Source: Saprospiraceae bacterium
GTDB taxonomy: Bacteria > Bacteroidota > Bacteroidia > Chitinophagales > Saprospiraceae
Length of the DNA stretch: 64,000 nt
Assembly: GCA_016718505.1 (NCBI GenBank)
Contig: JADKDE010000001.1
Coordinates: 448,501 to 512,500 of the forward strand
Direction: 5' to 3'
Below, piece by piece: positions 35,821-46,339 of the stretch. Made by a program: the position numbers and the translations under genes. Numbering within the stretch: the first letter of the stretch is position 1; each line of letters starts with the position of its first letter. The notes beneath the pieces are model-generated. The model saw only the letters and a program-made list of their open reading frames with translations. It was not told the origin of the DNA and searched no databases.

Positions 35821-37686
35821 ATGTTTCCTTTTTATGATGTAATTGTAGTCGGTGCAGGTCACGCAGGTTGCGAAGCTGCCGTGGCAGCTGCTAATCTTGG
35901 CTCAAAGGTATTATTGGTTACAATGAATATGCAAACGATAGGACAAATGTCCTGTAACCCAGCTATGGGCGGTGTTGCCAAAGGTCAGATAGTAAGAGAA
36001 ATAGATGCTTTGTGTGGTTATTCTGGGATTGTAACAGATGAAACTACGATACAATTTAGAATGCTCAATAAGAGCAAAGGTCCCGCGATGTGGAGTCCAC
36101 GAGCACAAAATGACCGATTCGAATTTGCACAAAAGTGGCGTTTGATGCTTGAAGGCCATCAAAATATTGATTTTTGGCAAGAGATGGTTGGAGGGCTGCT
36201 GATAAAGGATCAGAAAGTTCAGGGAGTCGTTACTGCTCTTGGACTAGAAATCAAATCACAAACTGTTATTTTGACGAATGGTACCTTCCTGAATGGTTTG
36301 ATTCATATTGGAGAAATGCAATTTGGGGGTGGCCGTGCTGGAGAGAGAAATGCCACGGGCATTACCGAACAGCTTATAAAATTGGGGTTTGAGTCTGGAA
36401 GGATGAAAACAGGCACACCACCTAGAGTTGATGGAAGGAGCTTGAGTTGGGATGTGATGGAAATTCAAGATGGAGACGAAAATCCCTCAAAATTTTCATT
36501 TCTGACAACGCCAAAGGTTGGAAAACAATTGCCTTGCCATATCACATATACCAATGAAAAAGTACATGACGTGTTGCGGACAGGCTTTTCAAAGTCTCCT
36601 ATGTTTAGTGGTAGGATTCAAGGCTTAGGCCCGAGGTATTGCCCCTCTATTGAAGACAAAATAGACAGATTTTCAGATAAAATAAGACATCAACTATTTA
36701 TAGAGCCAGAAGGTCGAGACACCTGTGAGATTTACGTTAATGGTTTTTCGTCTTCATTGCCAGAAAATATCCAATATGAGGCATTGAAGCTGATTCTAGG
36801 ATTTGAAAATGTAAAAATGTTTCGACCAGGATATGCCATTGAATACGACTATTTCCCGCCGACACAATTAAAAAATACTTTAGAGACTCACCTAATACAC
36901 AATTTATATTTTGCAGGGCAAATAAATGGTACTACTGGGTATGAAGAAGCAGCCTGCCAGGGTTTGATGGCGGGCATAAATGCACACCTTAGGTGCAAGG
37001 AGTTGGAACCATTTGTCTTGAAAAGATCAGAAGCATATATCGGTGTACTTATCGATGATTTGGTTACAAAAGGAACCAACGAGCCATATCGCATGTTCAC
37101 TTCAAGGGCAGAATATCGAATCCTACTTAGGCAGGACAATGCTGACATCCGCTTAACTCCTTTAGCCTACAAGTTGGGTATGAAAGGAGCAGATTTGAGG
37201 ATGGATAATGTGAACATTAAATTGGATGAAGCGGCAAAGATAGAAACCTATTTAACGGAAAATAGTGCTGACCCAGGCGTGTATAATGAATGGCTTGAAT
37301 CCATAGAAAGTGCGCCTCTTAAGCAAAAAATAAAGCTTTCTTCTTTATTGTCTAGACCTCATATTGGGATATTAGACATGGCAAAAAGTGACTCCAATTT
37401 GAATACTTTTATACAAAAGTTTTCATCAGAAAATATAGAGTTTGCTGAGATCAAAATGAAGTATGAAGGCTATATTCTTAAAGAAGAAGAGTTGGTGAAA
37501 AAAATGAGCCGATTGGAAGACTTTAGATTACAAGAGAGTTTGGATTATTTTCAGATGACTTCATTGTCAATGGAAGCTCGACAAAAGTTAAGTAAAATTA
37601 AGCCTTCAACTTTAGGACAGGCAAGTAGAATAAGTGGTGTTTCTCCTTCAGATATTTCGATTTTATTAGTTCATATTGGAAGATAG
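35821..37686 (+). CDS. mnmG: tRNA U34 carboxymethylaminomethyl synthase subunit MnmG
   Basis: A 621-aa FAD enzyme, full length for the GidA/MnmG family. The dinucleotide-binding motif is VIVVGAGHAGCEAAVAAANLG at residues 6-26. The conserved SCNPAMGG with the catalytic cysteine, GRMKTGTPPR, and INGTTGYEEAA are all present, as is the C-terminal helical tRNA/MnmE-binding domain. With MnmE it installs the cmnm5 group on wobble uridines. Its stop is 2 nt from the GH3 gene, suggesting an operon running through recO. Confidence 0.97.
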   Translation: MFPFYDVIVVGAGHAGCEAAVAAANLGSKVLLVTMNMQTIGQMSCNPAMGGVAKGQIVREIDALCGYSGIVTDETTIQFRMLNKSKGPAMWSPRAQNDRFEFAQKWRLMLEGHQNIDFWQEMVGGLLIKDQKVQGVVTALGLEIKSQTVILTNGTFLNGLIHIGEMQFGGGRAGERNATGITEQLIKLGFESGRMKTGTPPRVDGRSLSWDVMEIQDGDENPSKFSFLTTPKVGKQLPCHITYTNEKVHDVLRTGFSKSPMFSGRIQGLGPRYCPSIEDKIDRFSDKIRHQLFIEPEGRDTCEIYVNGFSSSLPENIQYEALKLILGFENVKMFRPGYAIEYDYFPPTQLKNTLETHLIHNLYFAGQINGTTGYEEAACQGLMAGINAHLRCKELEPFVLKRSEAYIGVLIDDLVTKGTNEPYRMFTSRAEYRILLRQDNADIRLTPLAYKLGMKGADLRMDNVNIKLDEAAKIETYLTENSADPGVYNEWLESIESAPLKQKIKLSSLLSRPHIGILDMAKSDSNLNTFIQKFSSENIEFAEIKMKYEGYILKEEELVKKMSRLEDFRLQESLDYFQMTSLSMEARQKLSKIKPSTLGQASRISGVSPSDISILLVHIGR

Positions 37687-37688
37687 TT

Positions 37689-39227
37689 ATGAGCATATAT
37701 TCAGGAGTTAATTTTATTATGAAAAAATATTGTGCGTATCGCTTCGCCCATATTGCTGCATATAAAAAAGACCCTGCGTCCATCCAAAAGACAATATTCA
37801 AAGAGATAATTTCAAAAGCCAAAGACACGGAATGGGGTAAAAAATACGACTATGCTTCCATAAAATCGATTAAAGACTTTCAAGCGAGAATAGAACCACA
37901 AGAATATGACCATATAAGAGACTATATCGCTAGGATGATGGATGGTCAGCAAAATGTTTTATGGCCAGACAAAATTAAGTGGTATGCAAAATCAAGTGGG
38001 ACTACCAACGACAAAAGTAAATATATTCCTGTTAGTGATGAGAATCTCAAGAACTGCCATATTAAAGGTGGGTGGGATGCGGTAACCTTGATTTATAATA
38101 ATCTAAAAGACGCCAAGTTATTTCAAAACAAGAGCATATTGTTGGGTGGGGCATTGGAGACTTTTCCGAATAATCCAAATATAATAGCAGGAGATATTTC
38201 GGCGATCATGTTGAAAAATTTTCCTGCGGTGGGAAGGAATTTTTATGTTCCAGACTTTGAGACAGCATTGATGAAGGACTGGGAAAGTAAAATTGAAAAA
38301 ACAGCCCTTCAAGCTTTGCAAATCCCCAATATGGCTATGTTTGGTGGCGTTCCAACATGGAATTTGGTTTTGTTCAAAAGGATGTTGGAAATATCAGGAA
38401 AAGACAATCTCCTAGAAATCTGGCCCGAACTCCAAGTTTATATGCACGGAGGGGTTGGTTTTGGACCTTACAAAGCACAATTTAAAAAATTAATACCCAA
38501 GGACGATTTTATATATCAGGAGATTTATAACGCATCCGAGGGCTTTTTTGCCATTAAGGACGATTTTGCCAGAGAAGATATGTTGGTTCTTTTGGAAAAT
38601 GGCATTTTCTATGAGTTTATTCCATTGGAGACCTACGGAAATCCGAATGCAACTGCATATACAATTGAGGAAGTTGTCGAAGGTGTTCCTTATGTTATTT
38701 TGGTTACGAATTTTGCAGGACTATCTCGGTACGTTCCTGGGGATACCGTGATTTTCACCTCCTTGTATCCACATAGAATCCAAGTATTTGGAAGAACGCA
38801 GCAGTTTTTGAACGCTTTTGGAGAAGAAGTAATGATTAGCAATGCGGAACAAGCAATTGCTCACACATGCTCGCATACTGATGCTGTTGTTTCAGAATAT
38901 ACAGTAGCTCCCATATTTCTAGATATTGCCAATAAAGGGGGTCATCAATGGCTTATAGAGTTTGAGAAAGATCCAACAGACATAAATGAATTTGGCATAT
39001 TGCTTGATAAAAAACTACAAGCATTAAATTCTGATTATGAAGCCAAGAGGTCAAAAAATCTTGCATTGGATTCTTTAAAACTTACCAAAGTACCCAAAGG
39101 TACTTTTTATCAATGGATGAAATACAAAGGGAGATTGGGAGGGCAATTCAAAATCCCGCGATTGAGCAATAGTAGAAAAATTATCGACGAAATTTTGTTT
39201 TTTTTAAAAACTAGGACCACAATATGA
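37689..39227 (+). CDS. GH3 auxin-responsive promoter family protein (acyl-adenylate ligase fold)
   Basis: A 512-aa protein of the GH3 family (PF03321). The ATP-binding loop is KSSGTTNDKSKYIPVS near residue 100, and later segments YNASEGFFAI and GRTQQFLNAFGEEVM match the adenylation motifs. Plant GH3 proteins join amino acids to acyl acids. Bacteroidota homologues are widespread but their substrate is unknown. It directly follows mnmG and overlaps the next small gene by 4 nt (ATGA). Confidence 0.88.
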   Translation: MSIYSGVNFIMKKYCAYRFAHIAAYKKDPASIQKTIFKEIISKAKDTEWGKKYDYASIKSIKDFQARIEPQEYDHIRDYIARMMDGQQNVLWPDKIKWYAKSSGTTNDKSKYIPVSDENLKNCHIKGGWDAVTLIYNNLKDAKLFQNKSILLGGALETFPNNPNIIAGDISAIMLKNFPAVGRNFYVPDFETALMKDWESKIEKTALQALQIPNMAMFGGVPTWNLVLFKRMLEISGKDNLLEIWPELQVYMHGGVGFGPYKAQFKKLIPKDDFIYQEIYNASEGFFAIKDDFAREDMLVLLENGIFYEFIPLETYGNPNATAYTIEEVVEGVPYVILVTNFAGLSRYVPGDTVIFTSLYPHRIQVFGRTQQFLNAFGEEVMISNAEQAIAHTCSHTDAVVSEYTVAPIFLDIANKGGHQWLIEFEKDPTDINEFGILLDKKLQALNSDYEAKRSKNLALDSLKLTKVPKGTFYQWMKYKGRLGGQFKIPRLSNSRKIIDEILFFLKTRTTI

Positions 39228-39556
39228 TCAACGAATCAGAAGAGTTGAAATCCTTGATGGTACATTCGTTTGAAATACCGTTAAAAGTCCATGAAAACAA
39301 CTTGGATGATCTTTATCCTATTTTATTGGGTCATATCGAGTGGATGATAGAAAATAGAATGGAGGCCTTATTGAGCACTCTTTACCGCCTAGATGTTTTA
39401 GAATCAAAGATAAACGCGGTTTTGACCCCTGATTTTCCCCTGTCGCCCGCACAGGGTATTACCAATCTAGTGATAGAAAGACAAAAGGAGAGATACCAGA
39501 CAAAATTAAAATACCACAATACGGAGTACACAAAAGATTGGATTGAGCTGAAATAA
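39224..39556 (+). CDS. Small conserved protein of unknown function
   Basis: A 110-aa acidic, mainly helical protein with no signal peptide or membrane segment. The central part (IEWMIENRMEALLSTLYRLDVLESKINAVL) looks like a paired helix, ending in a conserved-looking DFPLSPAQGITNLVIERQKER stretch. Its ATG overlaps the GH3 stop as ATGA, so it is translationally coupled, and recO follows. I recall similar small ORFs in other Bacteroidota but cannot give a function. Confidence 0.75.
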   Translation: MINESEELKSLMVHSFEIPLKVHENNLDDLYPILLGHIEWMIENRMEALLSTLYRLDVLESKINAVLTPDFPLSPAQGITNLVIERQKERYQTKLKYHNTEYTKDWIELK

Positions 39557-39607
39557 AATCTTTTCCTATTTGTGATCTATTTTTATTCAACTTTTAATGT
39601 TTGAATA

Positions 39608-40333
39608 TTGGCCTTTATCAAGACACAAGGAATCATCCTTAGAACTTTGGATTATAGTGAATCAAATATAATCGCACATATCTTTACCAAAGAATATGGA
39701 TTAATTTCTGGGATGGTCTATGGAGCAAAAAGCACAAAATCTAAAAAAAAGAATTTTATTTGGAAAATTGGCAATATTGTAGAGTTAGATTTAGATTTTA
39801 AAAACACCCATAAGATACAGCCAATTAAAGAAGGTGCCATTTTTTACCAATATAAAGAGATTCCTTTTGATATCTATAAAAACGCATTGGCGACGATATG
39901 TATTGAAATAGTGACTAAATGTATCAAAGAGAATCAAGCCAATTTACAATTGTATGATTTTGTTTTAGAATTTTTAACTCAAGTAGATTCTACCAACGAG
40001 TCTATCAAAAATTATCTAGTTTATTTTCTCTTGCATATTACAAGCCCCTTGGGCATACAGCCGATATTAAAGCAAGGTGGGACTTGGATTGACTATGAAA
40101 ATGGAGAAATTACAACGTTTAAATCAACAGAGAGCCTATATTCTCATGAATATTTATCACTGACCCATACTTATGATCTTTTTAATATTGAAATTAAACA
40201 AATAGGAGCATACAATCTTCCTGTTTCGGATCGGCAGGAGTTAATTGCAGTCTTTTTTAGATACTTAAAAACGCATCTTCCAGATTTCTCAATGCCCAAA
40301 TCTCTCCAAATTTATAAGGATATTCTGTATTAA
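39608..40333 (+). CDS. recO: DNA repair protein RecO
   Basis: A 241-aa RecO with the OB-fold N-terminus (KTQGIILRTLDYSESNIIAHIFTKEYGLISGMVYGAKS). A helical C-terminal domain of about 150 residues follows. It lacks the four-cysteine zinc finger of many RecO proteins, as is usual in Bacteroidota. RecO loads RecA with RecR. The start is a TTG at 39608; the nearest ATG (39598) is out of frame. Confidence 0.9.
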   Translation: MAFIKTQGIILRTLDYSESNIIAHIFTKEYGLISGMVYGAKSTKSKKKNFIWKIGNIVELDLDFKNTHKIQPIKEGAIFYQYKEIPFDIYKNALATICIEIVTKCIKENQANLQLYDFVLEFLTQVDSTNESIKNYLVYFLLHITSPLGIQPILKQGGTWIDYENGEITTFKSTESLYSHEYLSLTHTYDLFNIEIKQIGAYNLPVSDRQELIAVFFRYLKTHLPDFSMPKSLQIYKDILY

Positions 40334-40337
40334 AAAA

Positions 40338-40363
40338 AAGGAGGAGTTTTTGGGCCCCTCCTT
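40338..40363 (-). terminator. Terminator of the metzincin protease gene
   Basis: AAGGAGG (40338-40344) pairs with CCTCCTT (40357-40363). On the minus strand it is followed by eight T residues, so it mainly serves the leftward protease gene ending at 40386. It also lies just after the recO stop. Confidence 0.75.
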
Positions 40364-40385
40364 CGAAAATCTTTGAGATTTATTT

Positions 40386-41741
40386 TTACAATTTTTGGAT
40401 TTTAAATACTTCAGTTTGGCTATTTCCCAATGTCCTGATCACATAGTTTCCGATAGGTAATTCGTTTAAATCCAGTTCAATACTTTGCGAACCACTATTC
40501 AGATCAGCATAAAATTTGAAAGCCTTTATTACAGTTCCTTTGCTATCGATCACTTGTACTTCATTGATACTAGATGCACCAGTGCTCACGATGTACAATT
40601 TGTTGTTTGTAACGGGGTTAGGGAACAGACTGATACTTGATTTTTTACCAAATATCACTTGGACTATTTTCGAATATTCGCTTTTCTGATCCAATGATGT
40701 GGATTTTAATCTATAATAAGAAACCCCAGAAAGTGGTTGAAGGTCCTTACTCGAATATTTGGATAATTGGGCACCTTGTCCAGCTGGTTCTTTTGTTAAG
40801 ATCGGATAAAAATCTTGACCATTCGCCGATCGCTCGATTATGAATTCTTTCAGGTTGATTTCATTTGTGGTTTCCCAAAGCAGATCTACCGCATTTTCAT
40901 TTTTAATTGCTTTGAATGAAATTAAGTTTAATGGTAAAAGAGATCCTGCATAATTGGTTACCGCGAATCCACTAAAGGTTGCGAAACTCGAAGTATATGT
41001 ATGGAATGTAACCCCATCTGATGTAAAAGTTCCGTAGGTAGGAGCTACCAACTGCGCACCCACACTTGCAGTTGTGTTCTGAATTTTATTGGGTGTCTTT
41101 ATCATTTTATAGGAAGAAGCAGTCCCTCCCAAGGCGGATATTTCGGACGCTTTATAGATTAAAGTAATATCATAATTTCCATTGTTGGTAGAAGTTATAT
41201 AAAAAGTTTTTTGAGAAATCTTCGAAGTGGCTGTTGGGTCAAGCCAAGTTGGTGAAGTCAAAGCACTAGACCCTGATCTATCTATGGATACATTTACACA
41301 TTCCAAATTAGTTCCCCCAGTCTGTTGTATTTTAACCAATGCTTTATCTTGATCATCGTAAAAAAATGCGATGTCACCAGTGGTTAGGTAAGAGACAGCT
41401 GATTTATTTGTAGCATTGGAAGCATCCATTATCGGTGTATAATTAAATCGAATGTCGGGTTGTTCTGTTTCGCTATAGAAGCCAGCTAACGAACAACCAT
41501 TATCAGACCCAGTACTGCTTAGATTGAACATTGCAACGTTGGAGGATTTAGAGGTGGAAGAAATAACATCTGAATTGGTCGAAGAAGTGTTATTAAAACA
41601 AAATTCAAATAGGATATTTGAGCTTCCATCCCAATAATATGGAGAACTTATATTGAAAGTATTCCATCCGCTCACTACGGATACGGTAGCATTATTGACT
41701 AATGTAGTTAGACCTGTTTCGGCATAACTTGGAGTGGTCAC
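40386..41741 (-). pseudogene. Frameshifted metzincin protease, C-terminal fragment with T9SS tail
   Basis: The downstream 451-codon frame of a protein whose N-terminal part is 41738-43558. It continues a beta domain (VTTPSYAETGLTTLV ... WNTFNISSPYYWDGSSNILFEF), then a fibronectin-like region typical of T9SS cargo (LPLNLISFKAIKNENAVDLLWETTNEINLKEF). It ends in a T9SS type A sorting domain (LFPNPVTNNKLYIVS ... LPIGNYVIRTLGNSQ). The frame is open up to about 41815, where it meets the upstream frame at an A5 run needing a sixth A. Without correction the protease loses its secretion signal. Confidence 0.75.
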
Positions 41742-43558
41742 AGCGGTGTTTTTTGCAGAAATATTAAAATTTGAATAAGCCTGGGTACTGTTTTTTGAAA
41801 TAACATTGAATGCGATGCTATTGATATAGCCTTTTTAAGACCAAAACCAGTTAGGTCGGCGGCGGTATAAATAACGCGAGCCCTTGCATCGGTATATATT
41901 CCACCAAATGGGTAATAGTTGACATTAGAGTCGCCAGCTCCATAAACAATGGTCCTATTGGTGGCTACACTTGGGTCAAAGTCATTGTCTGAAACTGATA
42001 CATTAATGTTGTCTGTAGAGCAAACTAAATTGGCACCAACACTTAGATTCAAAATAATATTTTCAACCGATTCATCGATGGCGTCTTCAAAAATTGCCAA
42101 GTTAAAATTAGAGGAAGCATTAGCGGATCCAGCTGCAAAGGTTACAGTACCAGAGACGATCGAATAATCTCGGTTTTGAAGTGCAGTAGAAGCTCCGTCT
42201 ATTGATAAAGTTGCAGTAACACTTGATGTGGCAATCGTCCTATATAACTGAACTGGTATAGTAACAAGCGTGTATTTCATGCCACAATTTGCAGCTGCCG
42301 TTCCTGAATTGCTTGCTTCAAAGGCAGCTTTGGTAGGAGTACCTAGTTTTAGTCTTGTGTCAATGGGCTGGAGGCAAGTTAATGAAATATAAAAAGCATT
42401 CAAAGTTGAAAGAGAGACTGGCGACCACGTAGAAGTACTGGCAACTGATGGCGACATGATAAACCCAGAAGAAACATCGTGAGATAGATTGAGATTGTGC
42501 CCAATCTCATGAGCAGCCATTACCTGAAGCGTATAATTAGAATTGTTTCCGCTCCATTCTTGTAATACGTGATATTTACTGCTGGTACAAATCGCCCCAA
42601 CATAAGCAAGACCAATGGTAGATCCAGTAAAATCGCGTTTTGTCCAAAATTGTCCGAGATCAAAGGTGACACCAAAATTGCCAGCCTCACCCCATGTTGA
42701 AAAATTGGTTAGAATGGTGTTGGCAGAATTAGATGAAGTTATAGCCGTTTCCAAACCATCGCTAGCACTTGAAGAAACATAATGAGCAACGATAACAAAC
42801 TTGAGGCTGTCTTGAAATTCTGTATCATAAAGAAGTTGAACATTGTTCATGACTGCATCTACAAATGTATTTGTATTGGCAGAGCCACCTTTATTTTGAG
42901 ACATGGTCCAATCACTTGCGATGGCTAGTTCAATTTGATAAGTACAATTATTAGTTCCTAAAAGTAAATTTCTTTGCTCGACCGATTGATCCAGCTTTTC
43001 ACTGGTCGTTTCAACCCCACATTTGTGATCTGTGGTATATTTAACATTTTTAGCATTATAAACCACATAAGTATCAGGGGCTAAATTGTCTCCAAAGTTT
43101 GATACGGGTTCTATCATCCAATGCTCATCATCTTTAATAAAAAAGCCAAAAATGAAATTATCGGTCACTGTCAATGAAAAAACATCCTCTGGATCATCCC
43201 AAAAATGCCCTCTATAATTGAAGGATTCTCTTTCTTTTGTTTTCTCTATTTTTCCATTTACCTCTTTCAACAACACATGATCCTGAGATTTCATATTGTA
43301 TGATTCAATGTGCACATTACCTTTTAATGCGTCACCGAGGTTTAGAAAAAGCTCTTTATTAAATCCTTGTGAAGTCAAAGATTGGCTCAATGATTTGGAA
43401 TCAATATTGAACACATCGAAAGCATTAAACTTATTAGCTAACAAATCATTGGTCTTGAAATCTAAGTTTTTTTGGCCACCTAATACTAAACTTTGTGCTT
43501 GAAGAAAGGGAGATTTAAATAGAATAAGAAAGCATATCAAAGGGATTAGACGAATCAT
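41738..43558 (-). pseudogene. Frameshifted metzincin (reprolysin-like) protease, N-terminal fragment
   Basis: A 606-codon frame beginning with a signal peptide (MIRLIPLICFLILFKSPFLQAQ), then a propeptide-like region and a reprolysin-like catalytic domain. The zinc motif is HEIGHNLNLSHD (HExxHxxxxxH) with a Met-turn in GFIMSP. A Calx-beta-like domain follows (about 445-545). The last ~30 codons after GFGLKK are out-of-frame readthrough. If one A is restored in the AAAAA run near 41835, the reading continues as GYINSIAFNVISKNSTQAY into the next fragment, giving one T9SS-secreted protease of about 1,050 residues. Confidence 0.78.
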
Positions 43559-43714
43559 GATGAACAGTATTGAGTTAAAATTTAAAACGAATTATTATTC
43601 AAATTTCCTAAAAAAGATTCTATTAAACGAATTTTTTATTAAAAATAAATGTAAAAATGCAATATTAAATTTATTCAATATATAAAACCACAAGATAAGC
43701 AGTAACTTCGCCGC

Positions 43715-45574
43715 ATGAATTATTTGACTTTAGAAAATATAACAAAGTCCTATGGGGACAAAATGTTATTCAAAAATATCCAATTGCACATCAATAAGGG
43801 ACAAAAAATAGCCTTTGTTGCAAAAAACGGAACAGGAAAATCTACGCTGTTAAGAGTTTTGACAGGGATGGAAGGAAGTGAGGGTGAGAACGCCAAAATA
43901 TGGATAAATAGCGATGTCCAAATGGGATTTTTATTGCAAGAGCCTCAATTCAACTTCAATTTAAATGTGCTTGAGACCATCTTTGATACCACCAACGAAA
44001 CCCTCCTTGCTGTTAAAGAATACGAACACTTCTTGGCTTTAGGTAATATAGATCAAATACAAGCGGCAACAAATAAGATGGACGATCTAAAGGCTTGGGA
44101 TGTTGAGTCAAAAGTCAAAGAAATCATTTCAAAATTAAAAATAGTTGACCTAGAGCAAAAGATTGATACTTTGTCGGGTGGACAATTAAAGCGTTTGGCT
44201 TTGGCCAAAATATTGATCGAAGAACCAGCATTCTTGATATTGGATGAACCGACCAATCACTTGGATCTCGATATGATAGAATGGCTAGAAGAATACCTTT
44301 CAAGGCCGAACTTGACCTTGTTCATGGTGACGCACGATAGATATTTCTTAGAGCGCATTTGTGACACGATCATAGAGCTTGAAAACGGACAACTGTACAA
44401 ATACAGCGGAAATTATTCTCAATACTTGGAGAAAAAAGCCACCCGTGTAGAAAACGAAGGAATTGAACACGATAAGAACAAAAAACTATTGCGAAAAGAA
44501 CTCGATTGGGTCCGCAGGATGCCTCAGGGAAGGGGTACAAAAGCCAAATCTAGAGTAGATGCCTTTTATGATCTAAAAGAAGTAACGGATCAAAAAAAGA
44601 CCGAGGATAAAATGAAAATTGAAATCAAGGGCCAGCGACTTGGTTCTAAGATTTTGGAAGCGCACAATGTTGGTTTGGATTATGGGGACAAGCATATTTT
44701 TTCAAATTTCAATTATAAATTTAAGAAAGGAGAACGGGTAGGTATTATTGGTAAGAATGGAACGGGCAAATCCAGCTTTCTTAAGGTTTTAACACAAGAA
44801 TTGAGCCCAACTCAAGGCAAAATCGTCGTAGGAGATACTTTGGTATTTGGATATTATAGCCAAGATGGCATGGAGCTCAATGTGGACAAAAGGGTCATAG
44901 AGGTCATCACAGACATAGCAGAATATATCCCATTAGAAAAGGGTCAAACGCTTTCTGCCGCTGCACTTTTGGAGCGTTTTTTATTCAGTAGATCGCAACA
45001 ACAGGTATTCGTATCACAGCTTTCTGGAGGTGAGCGACGACGTCTTTATCTGCTTACGATTTTGATCCAAAACCCCAATTTTCTTATCTTAGACGAGCCG
45101 ACGAATGACCTAGACATATTGACATTGCAGATATTGGAGGATTTCTTGCTTGACTTTCCTGGTTGCCTATTGATAGTTACCCACGATCGATATTTTATGG
45201 ATAAATTGGTCGATCACCTTTTTGTTTTTGAAGGCGATGGTCAGATTAAGGATTTTAATGGAAATTACTCTGAATATAGAGAGACTCAAAATAATCTACC
45301 TACCAAAAGTACCAAAACAGAAGCCAGTTCGGACCAAGAAGTAACGCCAAAACCTAGTTCTGAAGGCCTTAATTATGAAGAAAGGAAAGAATTGAAACGA
45401 CTCGAAAAAGATATCGAAAAGATTCAAGAAAAGATTAAATCCATCGAAGACCGATTTACTAATGAAAATCTTAACTTGGACGATATCCAAAAACTGGGTG
45501 TAGAAATCCAAAAGCTCAGAGACGACCTTGACACCAGAGAATCTAAATGGTTAGAACTCGCGGAACGGGAATAA
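43715..45574 (+). CDS. ABC-F family ATPase (Uup-like)
   Basis: A 619-aa cytoplasmic protein with two ABC ATPase domains and no membrane segments. First domain: NGTGKSTLLRVL, LSGGQLKRLALAKIL, LILDEPTNHLDL. Second domain: GKNGTGKSSFLKVL, LSGGERRRLYLL, LILDEPTNDLDI. They are joined by a charged linker (about 240-310), and the last ~70 residues form a coiled coil as in Uup. ABC-F proteins act on stalled or initiating ribosomes or on DNA branch intermediates; the tail favours Uup. It is divergent from the protease gene. Confidence 0.92.
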   Translation: MNYLTLENITKSYGDKMLFKNIQLHINKGQKIAFVAKNGTGKSTLLRVLTGMEGSEGENAKIWINSDVQMGFLLQEPQFNFNLNVLETIFDTTNETLLAVKEYEHFLALGNIDQIQAATNKMDDLKAWDVESKVKEIISKLKIVDLEQKIDTLSGGQLKRLALAKILIEEPAFLILDEPTNHLDLDMIEWLEEYLSRPNLTLFMVTHDRYFLERICDTIIELENGQLYKYSGNYSQYLEKKATRVENEGIEHDKNKKLLRKELDWVRRMPQGRGTKAKSRVDAFYDLKEVTDQKKTEDKMKIEIKGQRLGSKILEAHNVGLDYGDKHIFSNFNYKFKKGERVGIIGKNGTGKSSFLKVLTQELSPTQGKIVVGDTLVFGYYSQDGMELNVDKRVIEVITDIAEYIPLEKGQTLSAAALLERFLFSRSQQQVFVSQLSGGERRRLYLLTILIQNPNFLILDEPTNDLDILTLQILEDFLLDFPGCLLIVTHDRYFMDKLVDHLFVFEGDGQIKDFNGNYSEYRETQNNLPTKSTKTEASSDQEVTPKPSSEGLNYEERKELKRLEKDIEKIQEKIKSIEDRFTNENLNLDDIQKLGVEIQKLRDDLDTRESKWLELAERE

Positions 45575-45576
45575 AA

Positions 45577-45609
45577 AAAGGTTCCAACCTTATTCAGATT
45601 GAAACCTTT
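45577..45609 (-). terminator. Terminator of tRNA-Cys, shared with the ABC-F gene
   Basis: AAAGGTTCCAA (45577-45587) pairs with TTGAAACCTTT (45599-45609) with one mismatch. The T-run lies on the minus strand, directly after the tRNA 3' end. On the plus strand it follows the ABC-F stop by 2 nt. Confidence 0.7.
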
Positions 45610-45611
45610 GG

Positions 45612-45682
45612 AGGTCGAAAGCGGATTCGAACCGCTGTGGAAGGTTTTGCAGACCTCTGCCTAGCCACTCGGCCATTCGACC
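45612..45682 (-). tRNA. tRNA-Cys (anticodon GCA)
   Basis: A 71-nt cloverleaf on the minus strand. The acceptor stem GGTCGAA pairs with TTCGACC with a U discriminator. The anticodon stem-loop is AGGT-CTGCAAA-ACCT with anticodon GCA, and the T arm is GCGG-TTCGAAT-CCGC. CCA is not fully encoded. A promoter box lies at 45703-45710 and a terminator follows directly. Confidence 0.95.
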
Positions 45683-45702
45683 CTATTTTTTCTTTAGGAG
45701 GG

Positions 45703-45710
45703 CAAAGATA
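45703..45710 (-). promoter_or_regulatory. Bacteroidota -7 box for tRNA-Cys
   Basis: On the minus strand the sequence reads TATCTTTG, an exact TAnnTTTG, ending 21 nt before the mature tRNA 5' end. No exact TTG is present at the usual -33 spacing. Confidence 0.5.
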
Positions 45711-45751
45711 TGATAATTTGTAATTAAAAAACCACTTTCTAAGAAAAATTC

Positions 45752-46132
45752 CTATTTGTCGAAGCGAATTTCTTGTATTATGGTCTTGTTTGGATGATTT
45801 TTTATAAAAATATACACGCGATAGGAACCGGAAGAGGTTTGAAGATTTGCTATAGTATATTTGCTATTACTGTTTTTGGAGGCACCTTGGTGCGCTTCTT
45901 TTATGCTCACAGGTTTGTTGTTTTTCAAAAACTGTTGGATTACCTGAATTGCGTCTTGTTTGCTATATATTTCTTGAGAATTGTTGATGCAGACTTCGAC
46001 CGACTCTTCGAAATATTTACTCAGATTTTCCGCATTTCCAGACATGATGGCGTTGAAAATTTCGGGATTACCAGCAATAGAAAGTGTTTTTATCGCTAAT
46101 AATAGACAAAATGTTATGATGGACTTTTTCAT
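45752..46132 (-). CDS. DUF4783 domain protein, secreted
   Basis: A 126-aa protein with a signal peptide (MKKSIITFCLLLAIKTLSIAG). The rest forms a small NTF2-like alpha/beta fold: IFNAIMSGNAENLSKYFEESVEV, SKQDAIQVIQQFLKNNKP and a terminal strand IIQEIRFDK. It matches the Bacteroidota DUF4783 family, whose role is unknown. It is oriented with the tRNA-Cys and is divergent from the IscA-type gene. Confidence 0.8.
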   Translation of the reverse strand: MKKSIITFCLLLAIKTLSIAGNPEIFNAIMSGNAENLSKYFEESVEVCINNSQEIYSKQDAIQVIQQFLKNNKPVSIKEAHQGASKNSNSKYTIANLQTSSGSYRVYIFIKNHPNKTIIQEIRFDK

Positions 46133-46339
46133 TATATGCTTTTTGATTAAAAACGTATTCCTTTTCCAAATAATTTCGAAATTTAGTTAATTAATTACTA
46201 ATGTTGGTGCAATTCTATATTTTTTTCACAAAATCGGAAACAAAACGGCATCAAAAGTTTTTTTATATGGCTAGAATTCAGCAAAAAATCAAAAACAAAA
46301 ATTGACATTTTCCGTTTAACCTTAATAAACTGAGCAAAT

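Noticed and set aside
41828..41840. Possible programmed -1 frameshift at the A-run in the protease gene.
   Set aside because: The 0-frame codons CTT AAA AAG do not allow good P-site re-pairing after slippage, and similar one-base losses occur in genes without slippery sites.
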